Source: Phycisphaeraceae bacterium (GTDB lineage Bacteria; Planctomycetota; Phycisphaerae; Phycisphaerales; Phycisphaeraceae). From it: a DNA stretch of 21,524 bases. Location: contig JADZCW010000023.1 in NCBI GenBank assembly GCA_020851395.1, positions 1 through 21,524 on the forward strand. The letters run 5' to 3'. This document shows positions 8,283 to 15,721 of the stretch, one piece after another (positions within the stretch are counted from its first letter, which is position 1; each line of letters opens with the position of its first letter). Made by a program: the position numbers and the translations under genes. The notes under the pieces are model-generated. The model had not been told where the DNA came from. It was given only the letters and a program-made list of their open reading frames with translations, and did not search any database.

Positions 8283-9248
8283 TCAGGCCGCCTGATTGGG
8301 CACAACCTTCGTGGCCGTGATGTCCGTCAGGATCGCCGCACCACCGGCGCAGCGACTCTGCGTGTCCAGCAGCGAGCTGACCCTGACCGCCACCCACAGC
8401 CCCTTGCCGTCACGGCGGGTCAGATGGAACTCGAGCGGTTCGGTCACTCCCTTGCGACGGCGCTGGATGTTGCGACGGGCCTGGTCCTTGTCCTGCGGGT
8501 CGATGAAATCGAAGACGCTGCGTCCGACGATCTCCACCGCCTCTTGCCCGAGCATGCGGGCCATCGAGGGGCTGACGTAGGTCGTGTTGAAGTCCGCGTC
8601 GACGGCCCAGACGCCCTGCTCGAGCATCTCGACGACGCGCTGGAACAGGTCATGCCCGCGGGTCGGCTGTTCGACGCCGGTCGCCTGCTGCGAGAGGTCG
8701 CGCGTCACGGCCAGGATCTTCCGCGGCCGCTCGGCCGGGTGATCGCGCAGGCCCTGTGAGGCTGACTCGATCCAGGCGTAGCTGCCGTCCTTGCGGCGGA
8801 AACGGTAGGTGACCAGGCTCACATCCGTCTGGTCGGTGATCCGCACGTGGCTCTCGGCAACTCGCTCGAGGTCGTCGGGATGGAAGAATTCGTAGGCCGA
8901 TCGGCCGACAAGCTCGGACGGCTCGTATCCGAGGATGGGTCGGCAGGCCTCGGAGCACCAGACGAACACGCCCCGTGCGTCGTGGACGCTGATCATCTCC
9001 TGCACGTTCCGCGACATCATCCGGCATTGGCTGCGGGCCTGATGGAGCTTCAGACGAAGCTGCCGGAGGCGCTCGGCGGTCGCACGTCGCCGACGCGTGG
9101 ATCGGCGCGACAGAAGCCCGCCGAACGCGGGTCGCGCGTGCTGAAGGATCCGCCGGCAGCGGGCCAAAACTCCTGAGCTGATCGATCGAACGTTCACGTC
9201 ATACCCCAGTGTGAGATGCCGCGCAGCCCCCGCTGCGCCCCCGGTCAT
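8283..9248 (-). CDS. stand-alone double PAS-domain protein
   Basis: This encodes 321 residues. After a basic, Arg-rich N-terminus (residues ~30-75, probably helical or coiled) come two PAS domains. PAS 1 is about 82-187 (ILGYEPSELVGRSAYEFFHPDD, then RRKDGSYAWIES and ILAVTRDLS). PAS 2 is about 202-312 (MLGQEAVEIVGRSVFDFIDPQD, then RRDGKGLWVAVRVSSLLD and AAILTDIT). PAS domains sense ligands or redox state or mediate protein contacts. No histidine kinase, GGDEF, EAL or HTH output domain follows: the frame stops seven residues after PAS 2, and the plus-strand helicase gene ends 36 bases further on. Start ATG 9248 lacks a clear ribosome-binding site; GTG 9197, with GGGG 6 bases upstream, is an alternative that keeps both PAS domains. 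The partner and signal are unknown. Confidence 0.85.
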   Translation of the reverse strand: MTGGAAGAARHLTLGYDVNVRSISSGVLARCRRILQHARPAFGGLLSRRSTRRRRATAERLRQLRLKLHQARSQCRMMSRNVQEMISVHDARGVFVWCSEACRPILGYEPSELVGRSAYEFFHPDDLERVAESHVRITDQTDVSLVTYRFRRKDGSYAWIESASQGLRDHPAERPRKILAVTRDLSQQATGVEQPTRGHDLFQRVVEMLEQGVWAVDADFNTTYVSPSMARMLGQEAVEIVGRSVFDFIDPQDKDQARRNIQRRRKGVTEPLEFHLTRRDGKGLWVAVRVSSLLDTQSRCAGGAAILTDITATKVVPNQAA

Positions 9249-9530
9249 ATTTCAATGATCGGCAAAATCACAGTGTCTTTTTTGCCCAACCGCAAAAGCT
9301 TTCGCGCGCATCGCATTTGTAGCCACCCATAGGGATTGGGAACGCTACTTCCTCGATATTTGCTGTATGACTATTTATTACAAATGTTTATACGAATACC
9401 GCCGCACCATGCACTGGATATATGCTCCCGTGTTGGGATTTAAAACGAGCGATTAGGCCCAGTTGCGTCACCCTCAGGCGGGGGGTTAAATGACCGGTCT
9501 GATCACGTCCAACTCAAGGAGTAGCCCAGG
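9249..9530. other. AT-rich divergent intergenic region (about 280 bases)
   Basis: This non-coding stretch lies between the double-PAS gene and the Gfo/Idh/MocA gene. Its middle part (about 9350-9440) is far richer in A/T than the rest of the window, with runs such as TATTTATTACAAATG, TATATG and TTTAAAA. It must carry the promoters of both divergent genes, but I cannot pair a convincing -35 with a -10. I find no long ORF, tRNA or obvious terminator. The AAGGAG at 9516-9521 belongs to the downstream gene. Confidence 0.6.
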
Positions 9531-10889
9531 ATGTCTTGTCCCACCAAGACGCGCGTCACGCGTTTTGCCCTCGTCGGCGCCGGCGGCCGAGCCCCCATGT
9601 TCCTCGACCCCATCGCCGGCCGGTTCAAGGAGCACTGCCAGCTCGTGGGCCTGTGCGACACCAACCCCGCCCGTGTCCAGCATCACCAGGACCGCCTCGT
9701 CGAGAAATTCAACTACGAGCGTGTGCCCGGCTACGCCGCGGCTGACTTCGACAAAATGATCCGGGAGACCAAGCCTGACACGGTCATCGTCACCACCGTC
9801 GACGCCTTCCATCATCAGTACATCGCCCGGGCCATGGAGCTCGGCTGCGACGCGGTGACGGAAAAGCCCATGACCATCGACGCCGACAAGTGCCAGGTCA
9901 TCTGGAACGCGATCCAGAAGACGGGCCACAAGCTTCGCGTCACGTTCAACTACCGCTACGGCCCCGGGGCCCTGCTCGTCAAGCAACTGCTCTCCAAGGG
10001 CACGATCGGCCAGATCCTCCACGCCGATATGGAATACCTGCTGGACACCAGCCACGGCGCCGACTACTTCCGCCGCTGGCATCGCGAGAAGGACAAGTCC
10101 GGCGGGCTGATGGTTCACAAGTCCACGCACCACTTCGACCTGGTCAACTGGTGGCTCGACGCGGTGCCGGAGGAGGTCTTCGGCTGGGGCAAGCTGGGCT
10201 TCTACGGCCGGGAGAACGCCCAGCAACGCGGCCTCAAGGTCGACTACGAGCACTACACCGAGGCCGCGCAGCAGGGGATGACCAAAGACGATCCCTTCGC
10301 CCTGGACCTGACGCGCATCGGCGCCGACAGCCGCAAGCTCTACTGGGAGGCCAAGGACATCGACGGCTACCGCCGCGACCGCAACGTCTTCGGCGGGCCG
10401 ATCACCATCGAGGACTCGATGTCCGCGCTGGTCCGGTACAAGACCGGCGTCGTGCTCAATTACTCGCTCAACGCCTACCTGCCGCGCGAGGGCTTCCACA
10501 TCGCCTTCAACGGCACGCACGGCCGACTCGAGTACCAGGAGATCCACCAGTCGCACATCATCACCGGCCAGAGCGACCAGCAACTCGGCGAGGAGATGAA
10601 GTGGGAGAGCCAGTGCGTCGTGCTGCCGATGTTCAAGAAGCCCTACAAGGTGCCGATCCCACAGGCCAAGGGCGGCCACGGCGGCGGCGACCCGCTGCTG
10701 CAGGAACAGATCTTCTCCCCCACGGCACCGCCGGACGAGTGGCACCTCTCGGCCTGGCACGGCCAGGGCTCGGCATCGATCATGGTCGGCATCGCCGCCA
10801 ACAAGTCCTTCAAGACCGGCCAGCCCGTGAAGATCGCTGACCTCTGCCCGCAGCTCGCCGGGGCGGTGCACCTGAGCGACCTGCCGTGA
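9531..10889 (+). CDS. Gfo/Idh/MocA-family oxidoreductase
   Basis: This encodes 452 residues. The N-terminal Rossmann domain starts TRFALVGAGGRAPMF (about 9-23), carries the acidic residue after beta 2 (LCDTNPARV) and the family hallmark EKP at 111-113. The C-terminal alpha/beta domain contains GGLMVHKSTHHFDLVNWW, whose H200/D203 pair matches the catalytic His/Asp region of sugar dehydrogenases of this family. The cytoplasmic reaction is an NAD(P)-dependent oxidation or reduction of a sugar, inositol or related hydroxyl; the substrate cannot be assigned. ATG 9531 has AAGGAG 9 bases upstream. There is no twin-arginine or signal peptide, unlike many planctomycete relatives. The gene stands alone; a strong hairpin follows at 10912-10930. 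Confidence 0.92.
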   Translation: MSCPTKTRVTRFALVGAGGRAPMFLDPIAGRFKEHCQLVGLCDTNPARVQHHQDRLVEKFNYERVPGYAAADFDKMIRETKPDTVIVTTVDAFHHQYIARAMELGCDAVTEKPMTIDADKCQVIWNAIQKTGHKLRVTFNYRYGPGALLVKQLLSKGTIGQILHADMEYLLDTSHGADYFRRWHREKDKSGGLMVHKSTHHFDLVNWWLDAVPEEVFGWGKLGFYGRENAQQRGLKVDYEHYTEAAQQGMTKDDPFALDLTRIGADSRKLYWEAKDIDGYRRDRNVFGGPITIEDSMSALVRYKTGVVLNYSLNAYLPREGFHIAFNGTHGRLEYQEIHQSHIITGQSDQQLGEEMKWESQCVVLPMFKKPYKVPIPQAKGGHGGGDPLLQEQIFSPTAPPDEWHLSAWHGQGSASIMVGIAANKSFKTGQPVKIADLCPQLAGAVHLSDLP

Positions 10890-10911
10890 TGCGGGCTAGA
10901 GGATACCCGAC

Positions 10912-10930
10912 CCCCCGGCGGAGCCGGGGG
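10912..10930. terminator. GC-rich hairpin between convergent genes
   Basis: CCCCCGGC (10912-10919) and GCCGGGGG (10923-10930) form a perfect 8-bp stem with a 3-base loop. It lies 22 bases after the dehydrogenase stop and 43 bases beyond the convergent lipoprotein stop. No T tract follows on either strand, so it would not be a classical intrinsic terminator, but its place suggests transcript ending or 3'-end protection in both directions. Confidence 0.6.
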
Positions 10931-10973
10931 CTGAAACACCGCTGACCCGAGCTGGTTCTTCGAAGGAAACCGA

Positions 10974-11696
10974 CTAGGACTTGCCCTTGGCGGCGTCCGC
11001 CTGCTTCTTGGCGTCCTGCTTGGCGATCATCTTCTTGATCCGCGCCTGGTCCTTGGCGAAGGCCGGCGAGTGAGCGCCGCGCGGCAGGCCGTGGTTGGCG
11101 TTGTTGAAGGTCATCGCGTTGCACATGATCGCCGCGTCGCGCTCCGCCTTGCCGTCCGAGGCGGCGCTGCCGACGGCGTGCACGGCCGCCGCAATGGTCA
11201 TGGCGATGATGTCTGACTGGCCGGCCGAGGAACTGACCTGGGCCGCGCCGGACCACTGCCAGATCACCTTTTCCGACTTGACGTCCACCAGCTTGTAGGC
11301 GATCTCCACGATCGTGCTCGAGTCGATCAAGACGTACGTCGTCGTCCACTTGCGGATGGTGATGTACATCACCGCGTCGGGGCCGATGATCTCGTCGATC
11401 TTCTTGAGCGACACCGAGTGCATGTCGCCGGGCGTGGGCACGCCGTTGTCCTTGAACAGTCGGTCGATCACCGCCACGGGGTAGACGTAGTACCCGCACT
11501 CGGCCAACGGCTCAGTGATCGAGGAAAGGAACGCGTCCGAGGCCCGGACGTTGGCGCTGTTGTTGATCGGCGGCAGGACGAGGATGGACTTGGGCTGGTG
11601 GGCGACGAAATCGCGGTAGTCGGCCGTCGACACGGCACAGCCGATGCCCGCCATCACCCACGCCGCCAGGACCAGACTCAGGGCGATGTTCTTCAT
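10974..11696 (-). CDS. lipoprotein of the DUF799 / GNA1162 family
   Basis: This encodes 240 residues. A lipoprotein signal (MKNIALSLVLAAWVMAGIGC, lipid-modified Cys at 20) is followed by the DUF799 pattern: FVAHQPKSILVLPPINNS, TEPLAECGYYVYPVAVIDRLFKDNG, then DAVMYITIRKW and a strand ending KVIWQWSG. This is the family of the meningococcal surface lipoprotein GNA1162, whose function is unsettled. The ending differs from what I expect of the family: after GLPRGAHSPAF comes a Lys/Ala-rich tail of about 25 residues. ATG 11696 overlaps the upstream TGA as ATGA, so translational coupling is likely. It is the last gene of the three-lipoprotein operon. The protein should be anchored in a membrane on its periplasmic face. 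Confidence 0.88.
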   Translation of the reverse strand: MKNIALSLVLAAWVMAGIGCAVSTADYRDFVAHQPKSILVLPPINNSANVRASDAFLSSITEPLAECGYYVYPVAVIDRLFKDNGVPTPGDMHSVSLKKIDEIIGPDAVMYITIRKWTTTYVLIDSSTIVEIAYKLVDVKSEKVIWQWSGAAQVSSSAGQSDIIAMTIAAAVHAVGSAASDGKAERDAAIMCNAMTFNNANHGLPRGAHSPAFAKDQARIKKMIAKQDAKKQADAAKGKS

Positions 11697-12076
11697 GGCA
11701 TCCTCGCAATCAGCCCATCCACGAAGCGGGTCGATTCGGGGTAGAGCTTCTTCTCGGCCTCCATGCACTGGCGGGACTGGATCTTGTCGCCCTGCATGGC
11801 GTAGAGGTAGCCCAGGTGGGCGTACTTGCCCGGCGGCACGCGCGAGGGCTTGCCGGGCTTGGCCTTGGCCTCGGTCTCGTGGATCTCCTTGGCCAGCTTG
11901 TCGATCTGCTTGCCGACGTCCGCGCCGTCGCCCGACGGCGGGGCGTAGGTTTTCCAGACGCTCTGCTGGTAACTGCCCCAGTCGTAGAGCGTCGTCTGGC
12001 ATCCCGTCAACACGCCGGCGCCGATCACAAGCGCCGCGGCGATCAACCATCGCCTCACTCGGCTGTGGGTTTCCAT
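11693..12076 (-). CDS. DUF4810-type lipoprotein
   Basis: This encodes 127 residues. The signal sequence ends in the lipobox LTGC (Cys 26). The mature part begins TLYDWGSYQQSVWKTY, has a charged Lys/Glu-rich middle, and ends in GKYAHLGYLYAMQGDK, then EAEKKLYPESTRFVDGLIARM, the signature of DUF4810 proteins. The helix-turn-helix character of the last 45 residues recalls a single TPR-like unit. The start ATG 12076 has GGAGAG about 6 bases upstream and lies inside the end of the CsgG-like gene (22-base overlap); the stop overlaps the next ATG. CsgG-like, DUF4810 and DUF799 genes commonly sit together in Gram-negative genomes, which supports the call. The function is unknown. Confidence 0.85.
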   Translation of the reverse strand: METHSRVRRWLIAAALVIGAGVLTGCQTTLYDWGSYQQSVWKTYAPPSGDGADVGKQIDKLAKEIHETEAKAKPGKPSRVPPGKYAHLGYLYAMQGDKIQSRQCMEAEKKLYPESTRFVDGLIARMP

Positions 12077-12744
12077 TGATTGCTCTCCAGGCCCTCAACC
12101 AAGCGGTTAACGACCTCGATCATGGCCAGGTTCAGCACCTTGTCCGTCAGCGTCGCGTCGTAGCCGGCCTCGCTGCCGAAGCCCAGCACGTGCTCGTTGG
12201 TCAGGTCGAACTCGCCCGCCCCCTGCACGGAGTAGACGATCTGGCTCGTCCGCACGTCCACGACGTTGACGGTCACCTTGGCGTAGGCCACCTGCGTGCG
12301 CGAACGCTGGAGGATCCCGCCGAGACCCACCGTGCCGACCTCGCGCCGGCCGAACTCGGTCACCGCCCCGGTCAGCACGACCTGGGCGCCCGTCAGCGCC
12401 TGGTTCTGCCCGCTGATCTGGGCCTCCTTGGCGATCTCCTCCATCACCTGGCGGTCCACCACCACGAAGCGATTGCTCATCGCCACGTGCGCAGCCAGGT
12501 TCGTCTGGGCCTGCATGCCCAGCTTGTCCGTGCCGTCGGAGAAGATGCCGTTCATGTAGGGGCTGCGGTTCTCGAACTTGCCGACCGCCACGCGGTACTT
12601 CGGCCCGCTGTAGGGCGTGTTCTTGACCGTCACGGCGTTGGGCGTCAGGGCGGCGCTCTTTTCCTGAGGCGCCTTGCAGCCGACCATCAGCACAAGCCCA
12701 GCGGCCGCGACAAACCACACGGAAATCACTCGGGTCGTGTTCAT
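12055..12744 (-). CDS. CsgG-family lipoprotein
   Basis: This encodes 229 residues. The lipoprotein signal ends VLMVGC (Cys 23). The mature protein has the CsgG/HfaB pattern: YRVAVGKFENRSPY, the AAHVAMSNRFVVVDRQ stretch, GAQVVLTGAVTEFGRR, VAYAKVTVNVVDVRTSQIVYSVQGAGEF, and a C-terminal helix MIEVVNRLVEGL. In E. coli, CsgG is the outer-membrane curli secretion pore. No curli subunit or CsgE/CsgF gene is seen here, so curli export is not supported. Relatives beside DUF4810 and DUF799 genes are a distinct context of unknown role. The start ATG 12744 has GAGAGGA just upstream. It is the first gene of the operon and overlaps the next by 22 bases. It is shorter than curli CsgG (277 residues before processing). 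Confidence 0.87.
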   Translation of the reverse strand: MNTTRVISVWFVAAAGLVLMVGCKAPQEKSAALTPNAVTVKNTPYSGPKYRVAVGKFENRSPYMNGIFSDGTDKLGMQAQTNLAAHVAMSNRFVVVDRQVMEEIAKEAQISGQNQALTGAQVVLTGAVTEFGRREVGTVGLGGILQRSRTQVAYAKVTVNVVDVRTSQIVYSVQGAGEFDLTNEHVLGFGSEAGYDATLTDKVLNLAMIEVVNRLVEGLESNQWKPTAE

Positions 12745-12830
12745 GATTTTTCCTCTCGAATCATGGGCAGGAAGAACGCCGCGGCGAAAGGCACCGGCCG
12801 GGCGCGGGATCGCAATTGCCAGTAAGTTTA

Positions 12831-12860
12831 ATTTTACCCAACTTGTCCTGATAGTGTCGA
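12831..12860 (-). promoter_or_regulatory. candidate sigma70-type promoter of the lipoprotein operon
   Basis: On the minus strand, TCGACA (complement of 12855-12860, five of six -35 matches) and TAAAAT (complement of 12831-12836, five of six -10 matches) are 18 bases apart. The -10 is about 87 bases before the CsgG-like start. The spacing and both hexamers are good; use of this site is inferred. Confidence 0.5.
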
Positions 12861-12879
12861 ACGGCTTGCCGACCGTTGT

Positions 12880-12885
12880 TATACT
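12880..12885 (+). promoter_or_regulatory. candidate -10 element of the ABC/methyltransferase operon
   Basis: TATACT (five of six matches) lies 96 bases before the ABC ATPase start. The region 17 bases upstream (TCGAAC, 12857-12862) is a poor -35 and overlaps the -35 of the divergent lipoprotein promoter. A small dyad CGGC-TT-GCCG (12862-12871) sits between the two candidate promoters. Confidence 0.35.
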
Positions 12886-12981
12886 CCGGCTTAGTCAAAT
12901 TTCCGTCGGCCGCGCCGGCCCCCATCTTTTTGTCGGCGTTGGCGTGCGCCTGCGCGCATCTAACCAGAAAGGCGGTCCAGC

Positions 12982-13977
12982 ATGGCCCTGATCGTCGTCG
13001 AGAACCTGGTCAAGACGTTCAAGGTCGCCCAGCGCCAGCCCGGTCTGTGGGGGGCGGTGCGCGGCCTGGTCCGCCGACAGCACCGCTCCGTCCGCGCGCT
13101 GGGCGGCATCAGCTTCGCCATCGAGCCGGGCGAGCTCGTCGGCTACATCGGCCCCAACGGCGCGGGCAAGTCCACCACGGTCAAGATCCTCTCGGGCATC
13201 CTCGTGCCAACTTCCGGTAGCTGCACCGTCGGCGGGCGCGTGCCGTGGAAAGAGCGCATCGCCCACGTGCAGCGCCTCGGCGTGGTCTTTGGCCAGCGGA
13301 CGCAGCTCTGGTGGGACCTGCCGGTGATCGAGTCCTTCGACCTGCTCGCGGCGATCTACCGCGTGCCCAGGGCCGACTACCTCCAGATCCGCGACGAAAT
13401 GATCGACCTCTTGGACCTCGGCCCGCTCCTGGACACGCCCGTCCGCCAGCTCTCCCTGGGCCAGCGGATGCGCTGCGACCTGGCGGCGGCGCTCCTGCAC
13501 CGGCCGGAGGTGTTGTTCCTGGATGAGCCGACGATCGGCCTGGACGCCGTGAGCAAGCTGGCCGTGCGGCAGTTCGTCAAGACCCTCAGCCGCGACAGGG
13601 GGGTGACGGTCATCCTCACCACGCACGACATGGACGACATCGAGGCCCTCTGCTCGCGCGTGATGGTGATCGGCCAGGGCCGGATCCTCTCCGACGGCTC
13701 GCTCGAGGCGCTGCGGCGGAGCGTCACCAGCGAGCGCCGATTGATCGTGGACCTGGTCAACGAAGGCGATGGTGTGAGCGATCCCGACGCTTTGGTGGTC
13801 GAGCACACGGGCCGCCGCGTGGAGCTGAGCTTCGACCCCCAGCTCATCTCTCCAGCGGAGCTGATCGCGCGCGTGACGGCGAAGCATGCCATCCGTGACC
13901 TGTTCGTGGAGAACCCACCGATCGAGAAGATCATCGCACAGCTGTATGGCCGTCTGGAATCCTCGAGCCAGCCATGA
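12982..13977 (+). CDS. ABC transporter ATP-binding protein (ABC-2 exporter type)
   Basis: This encodes 331 residues. Walker A is GPNGAGKST (57-65), the Q-loop region is VVFGQRTQLWWDLPVIESF, the signature is LSLGQ (157-161), and Walker B is VLFLDEPT (177-184), with the switch His in TTHDMDDIE. A basic insertion precedes the core (residues ~18-37). The GQRTQLWWDLPV stretch is characteristic of ATPases paired with the two-permease ABC-2 type found next door. It would drive export across the inner membrane. Residues 245-331 form a C-terminal domain seen in NatA/DrrA-like ATPases. ATG 12982 follows AGAAAGGCGG. It is the first gene of a four-gene operon; the methyltransferase starts 10 bases after its stop. 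The substrate is unknown. Confidence 0.93.
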   Translation: MALIVVENLVKTFKVAQRQPGLWGAVRGLVRRQHRSVRALGGISFAIEPGELVGYIGPNGAGKSTTVKILSGILVPTSGSCTVGGRVPWKERIAHVQRLGVVFGQRTQLWWDLPVIESFDLLAAIYRVPRADYLQIRDEMIDLLDLGPLLDTPVRQLSLGQRMRCDLAAALLHRPEVLFLDEPTIGLDAVSKLAVRQFVKTLSRDRGVTVILTTHDMDDIEALCSRVMVIGQGRILSDGSLEALRRSVTSERRLIVDLVNEGDGVSDPDALVVEHTGRRVELSFDPQLISPAELIARVTAKHAIRDLFVENPPIEKIIAQLYGRLESSSQP

Positions 13978-13987
13978 GGAGACACAC

Positions 13988-14893
13988 ATGAGCGATTATT
14001 GGCACGACCGTTACGAACACCTGTGCGCCAGCCAGTGGCTGTACCACAACGCCGACTACTGGCGGTTTCTGGTCCGCGACGTCTGGCGGCTCGACCGGCC
14101 CTGTCGGATCGTCGATTTCGGCTGCGGCTACGGGCGTTGGGGGCTGGTGCTCCTGGAGCTGCTGCCGCGGGGGAGCACCTACACGGGCGTCGACACCTCC
14201 GGCCCGCTGCTGGCCAAGGGGCGACAGATCTATGCCCAGAGGTCATACGAAGCACAATTCATCGAGGCCGACGTTCGGAACGTCCCGCTGGAAGACGACT
14301 CGTTCGACCTGGCCTTCTGCCACGCCGTGCTCATGCACGTCCCGGAGCCGCAGAGGGCCGTCGCGGAGATGGTGCGTGTGACGCGCGACGGCGGCATGGT
14401 CATCGCGTGCGAGGGCAACCGCAACGCCGTGGCGGCTCTGCTGCACATCGAGGAGTCCAATGAGCTCGACAACGTGCCGCTGGAGTTGTTCCAGACGATG
14501 AACCGGCACGTCCGTGAGCGAAGCGGCGTCGACTACAACATCGGGGCCCGCATGCCCATCCTGCTGCACCGTGCGGGATTGAAGGACATTGCCTGTCGGG
14601 TGACCGACGCTGTGCGGCTTCTCCTGCCTCCGCTGGATAGCGCCAAAGATCAGCAGCTCTTCGAGGCCATCTGCAATGAAGGCATGGGGTATCAGCCGAG
14701 TGATGCCAAGGAGATCATTCAATGGGAGCAGCGGCTGGTGAGCCACGGCGTCAGCCCCGCACAGGCACGGAAAGAGGTGCGCCGCGAATTGCAGCGGGAT
14801 TATCGACACAAGGGGACGGATTACCACACCGTCTGGCCGTCGTTGCTGACGTTCAGCTATGGGACGGTGGTCAAACCGACATCCGCCATTTGA
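13988..14893 (+). CDS. class I SAM-dependent methyltransferase
   Basis: This encodes 301 residues. Motif I is VDFGCGYGRWG (42-52); the ribose-binding acidic residue is D69 in YTGVDTSG. EADVRNVPLEDDSFDLAFCHAVLMHVPEP (93-121) covers the motif around the adenine and the post-IV region, close to UbiE/Methyltransf_11 types. The last 140 residues are a less familiar helical region that may hold the substrate. The product is cytoplasmic. The ATG 13988 has GAGGAGA (13976-13982), overlapping the ATPase stop. It sits between the ATPase and permease genes with 10-base gaps on both sides, so it is very probably co-transcribed and may modify the exported compound or its precursor. The substrate cannot be told from the sequence. 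Confidence 0.9.
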   Translation: MSDYWHDRYEHLCASQWLYHNADYWRFLVRDVWRLDRPCRIVDFGCGYGRWGLVLLELLPRGSTYTGVDTSGPLLAKGRQIYAQRSYEAQFIEADVRNVPLEDDSFDLAFCHAVLMHVPEPQRAVAEMVRVTRDGGMVIACEGNRNAVAALLHIEESNELDNVPLELFQTMNRHVRERSGVDYNIGARMPILLHRAGLKDIACRVTDAVRLLLPPLDSAKDQQLFEAICNEGMGYQPSDAKEIIQWEQRLVSHGVSPAQARKEVRRELQRDYRHKGTDYHTVWPSLLTFSYGTVVKPTSAI

Positions 14894-14903
14894 TGAGGAC
14901 CAC

Positions 14904-15719
14904 ATGACCGCCTATTGGGCCATCCTCAGCGCCCGGTTCAGGATGCTGTTGCAGTACCGCGCCGCAGCGCTGGCGGGGCTGTTCTGCCAGGTGATCTTCG
15001 GCCTGATCGCCATCATGGTCTACGAAGCCTTCTATGCCTCGACCGAACGCCGCCCGCCGATGACGTTCAGCCAGCTTGTAGGTTACGTCTGGCTGGGCCA
15101 GGCGATGCTGGGCATGCTTCCCTGGAGGCCGGACGGGGAGGTCCAGGGCATCATCCGTTCGGGGGCTGTGGCGTATGAACTGCTGCGGCCGATGGATCTG
15201 TACAGTCTGTGGTACAGCCGGGCCGTCGCCCTGCGCGTGGCGCCGACGCTGCTGCGGGCCGCGCCGATGTTCCTGCTGGCCATGTTCGGCCTGCCGCTGC
15301 TGGGGCTCGGAGAGTGGGCGCTGACGGCGCCTGCATCCTGGGCCGCCGCCGGGGCGTGGATTGTGGCGATGGCGGCGGCGCTTCTGCTGAGCTGCGCCGT
15401 GACCATGCTGATCAACATCAGCCTGATCCCCAGCGCCGGCAGCGATGGCGTGAGCATCGTGCTGATGGCGGCCGTGACGTTCTTCTCAGGGATGGTCATC
15501 CCGCTGCCGCTCTTTCCCGATTGGCTAAGGCCTCTGCTCGAGGCCACGCCCTTTGCTGGCCTGATGGACACGCCTTTCCGTCTCTACACCGGCCACTATC
15601 CCCCATCGGCGACGATGGAGCTGATCGTCAGGCAACTGCTCTGGACACTCGCGCTGATCCTGCTCGGACGATGGCTCTTGGCGTGCAGCATGCGGAAACT
15701 GGTGATCCAAGGAGGTTGA
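14904..15719 (+). CDS. ABC-2 type permease, first subunit
   Basis: This encodes 271 residues, almost all hydrophobic, with about six membrane segments (roughly 21-42, 58-73, 112-134, 145-171, 183-203, 242-261). The cytoplasmic loop IIRSGAVAYELLRPMDLY (83-100) is typical of ABC-2 permeases of the PF06182 (ABC2_membrane_6) type that pair with the upstream ATPase subfamily. It should form one half of the inner-membrane channel, with the next gene product as the other half. ATG 14904 has GAGGA 4 bases upstream, next to the methyltransferase stop at 14893. The second permease starts 2 bases after its stop, which suggests coupled translation and equal dosage. Confidence 0.85.
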   Translation: MTAYWAILSARFRMLLQYRAAALAGLFCQVIFGLIAIMVYEAFYASTERRPPMTFSQLVGYVWLGQAMLGMLPWRPDGEVQGIIRSGAVAYELLRPMDLYSLWYSRAVALRVAPTLLRAAPMFLLAMFGLPLLGLGEWALTAPASWAAAGAWIVAMAAALLLSCAVTMLINISLIPSAGSDGVSIVLMAAVTFFSGMVIPLPLFPDWLRPLLEATPFAGLMDTPFRLYTGHYPPSATMELIVRQLLWTLALILLGRWLLACSMRKLVIQGG

Positions 15720-15721
15720 AC

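Noticed and set aside
8283..8295. Palindrome TCAGGC-C-GCCTGA at the end of the PAS gene as a terminator
   Set aside because: The loop is one base, so only a 4-bp stem can form, and no T tract follows; it is largely the last codons and stop of the gene.
1300..9342. Shared 10-mer GGATTGGGAA at 1300-1309 and 9333-9342
   Set aside because: Pairs of identical 10-mers are expected many times by chance in a window of this size, and the flanks do not match.
9486..10871. Long minus-strand open frame (461 codons) opposite the Gfo/Idh/MocA gene
   Set aside because: It mirrors the codons of a clearly conserved plus-strand enzyme; the translation is low-complexity Val/Ala/Leu/Asp typical of antisense frames in GC-rich DNA.
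12055..12744. Curli secretion pore CsgG proper
   Set aside because: No CsgA, CsgB, CsgE or CsgF gene is visible, and the neighbours are DUF4810 and DUF799 genes, which indicates the other CsgG-like context.
12895..13989. Minus-strand open frame of 364 codons opposite the ABC ATPase gene
   Set aside because: It is antisense to well-conserved Walker and signature motifs and has no family resemblance.
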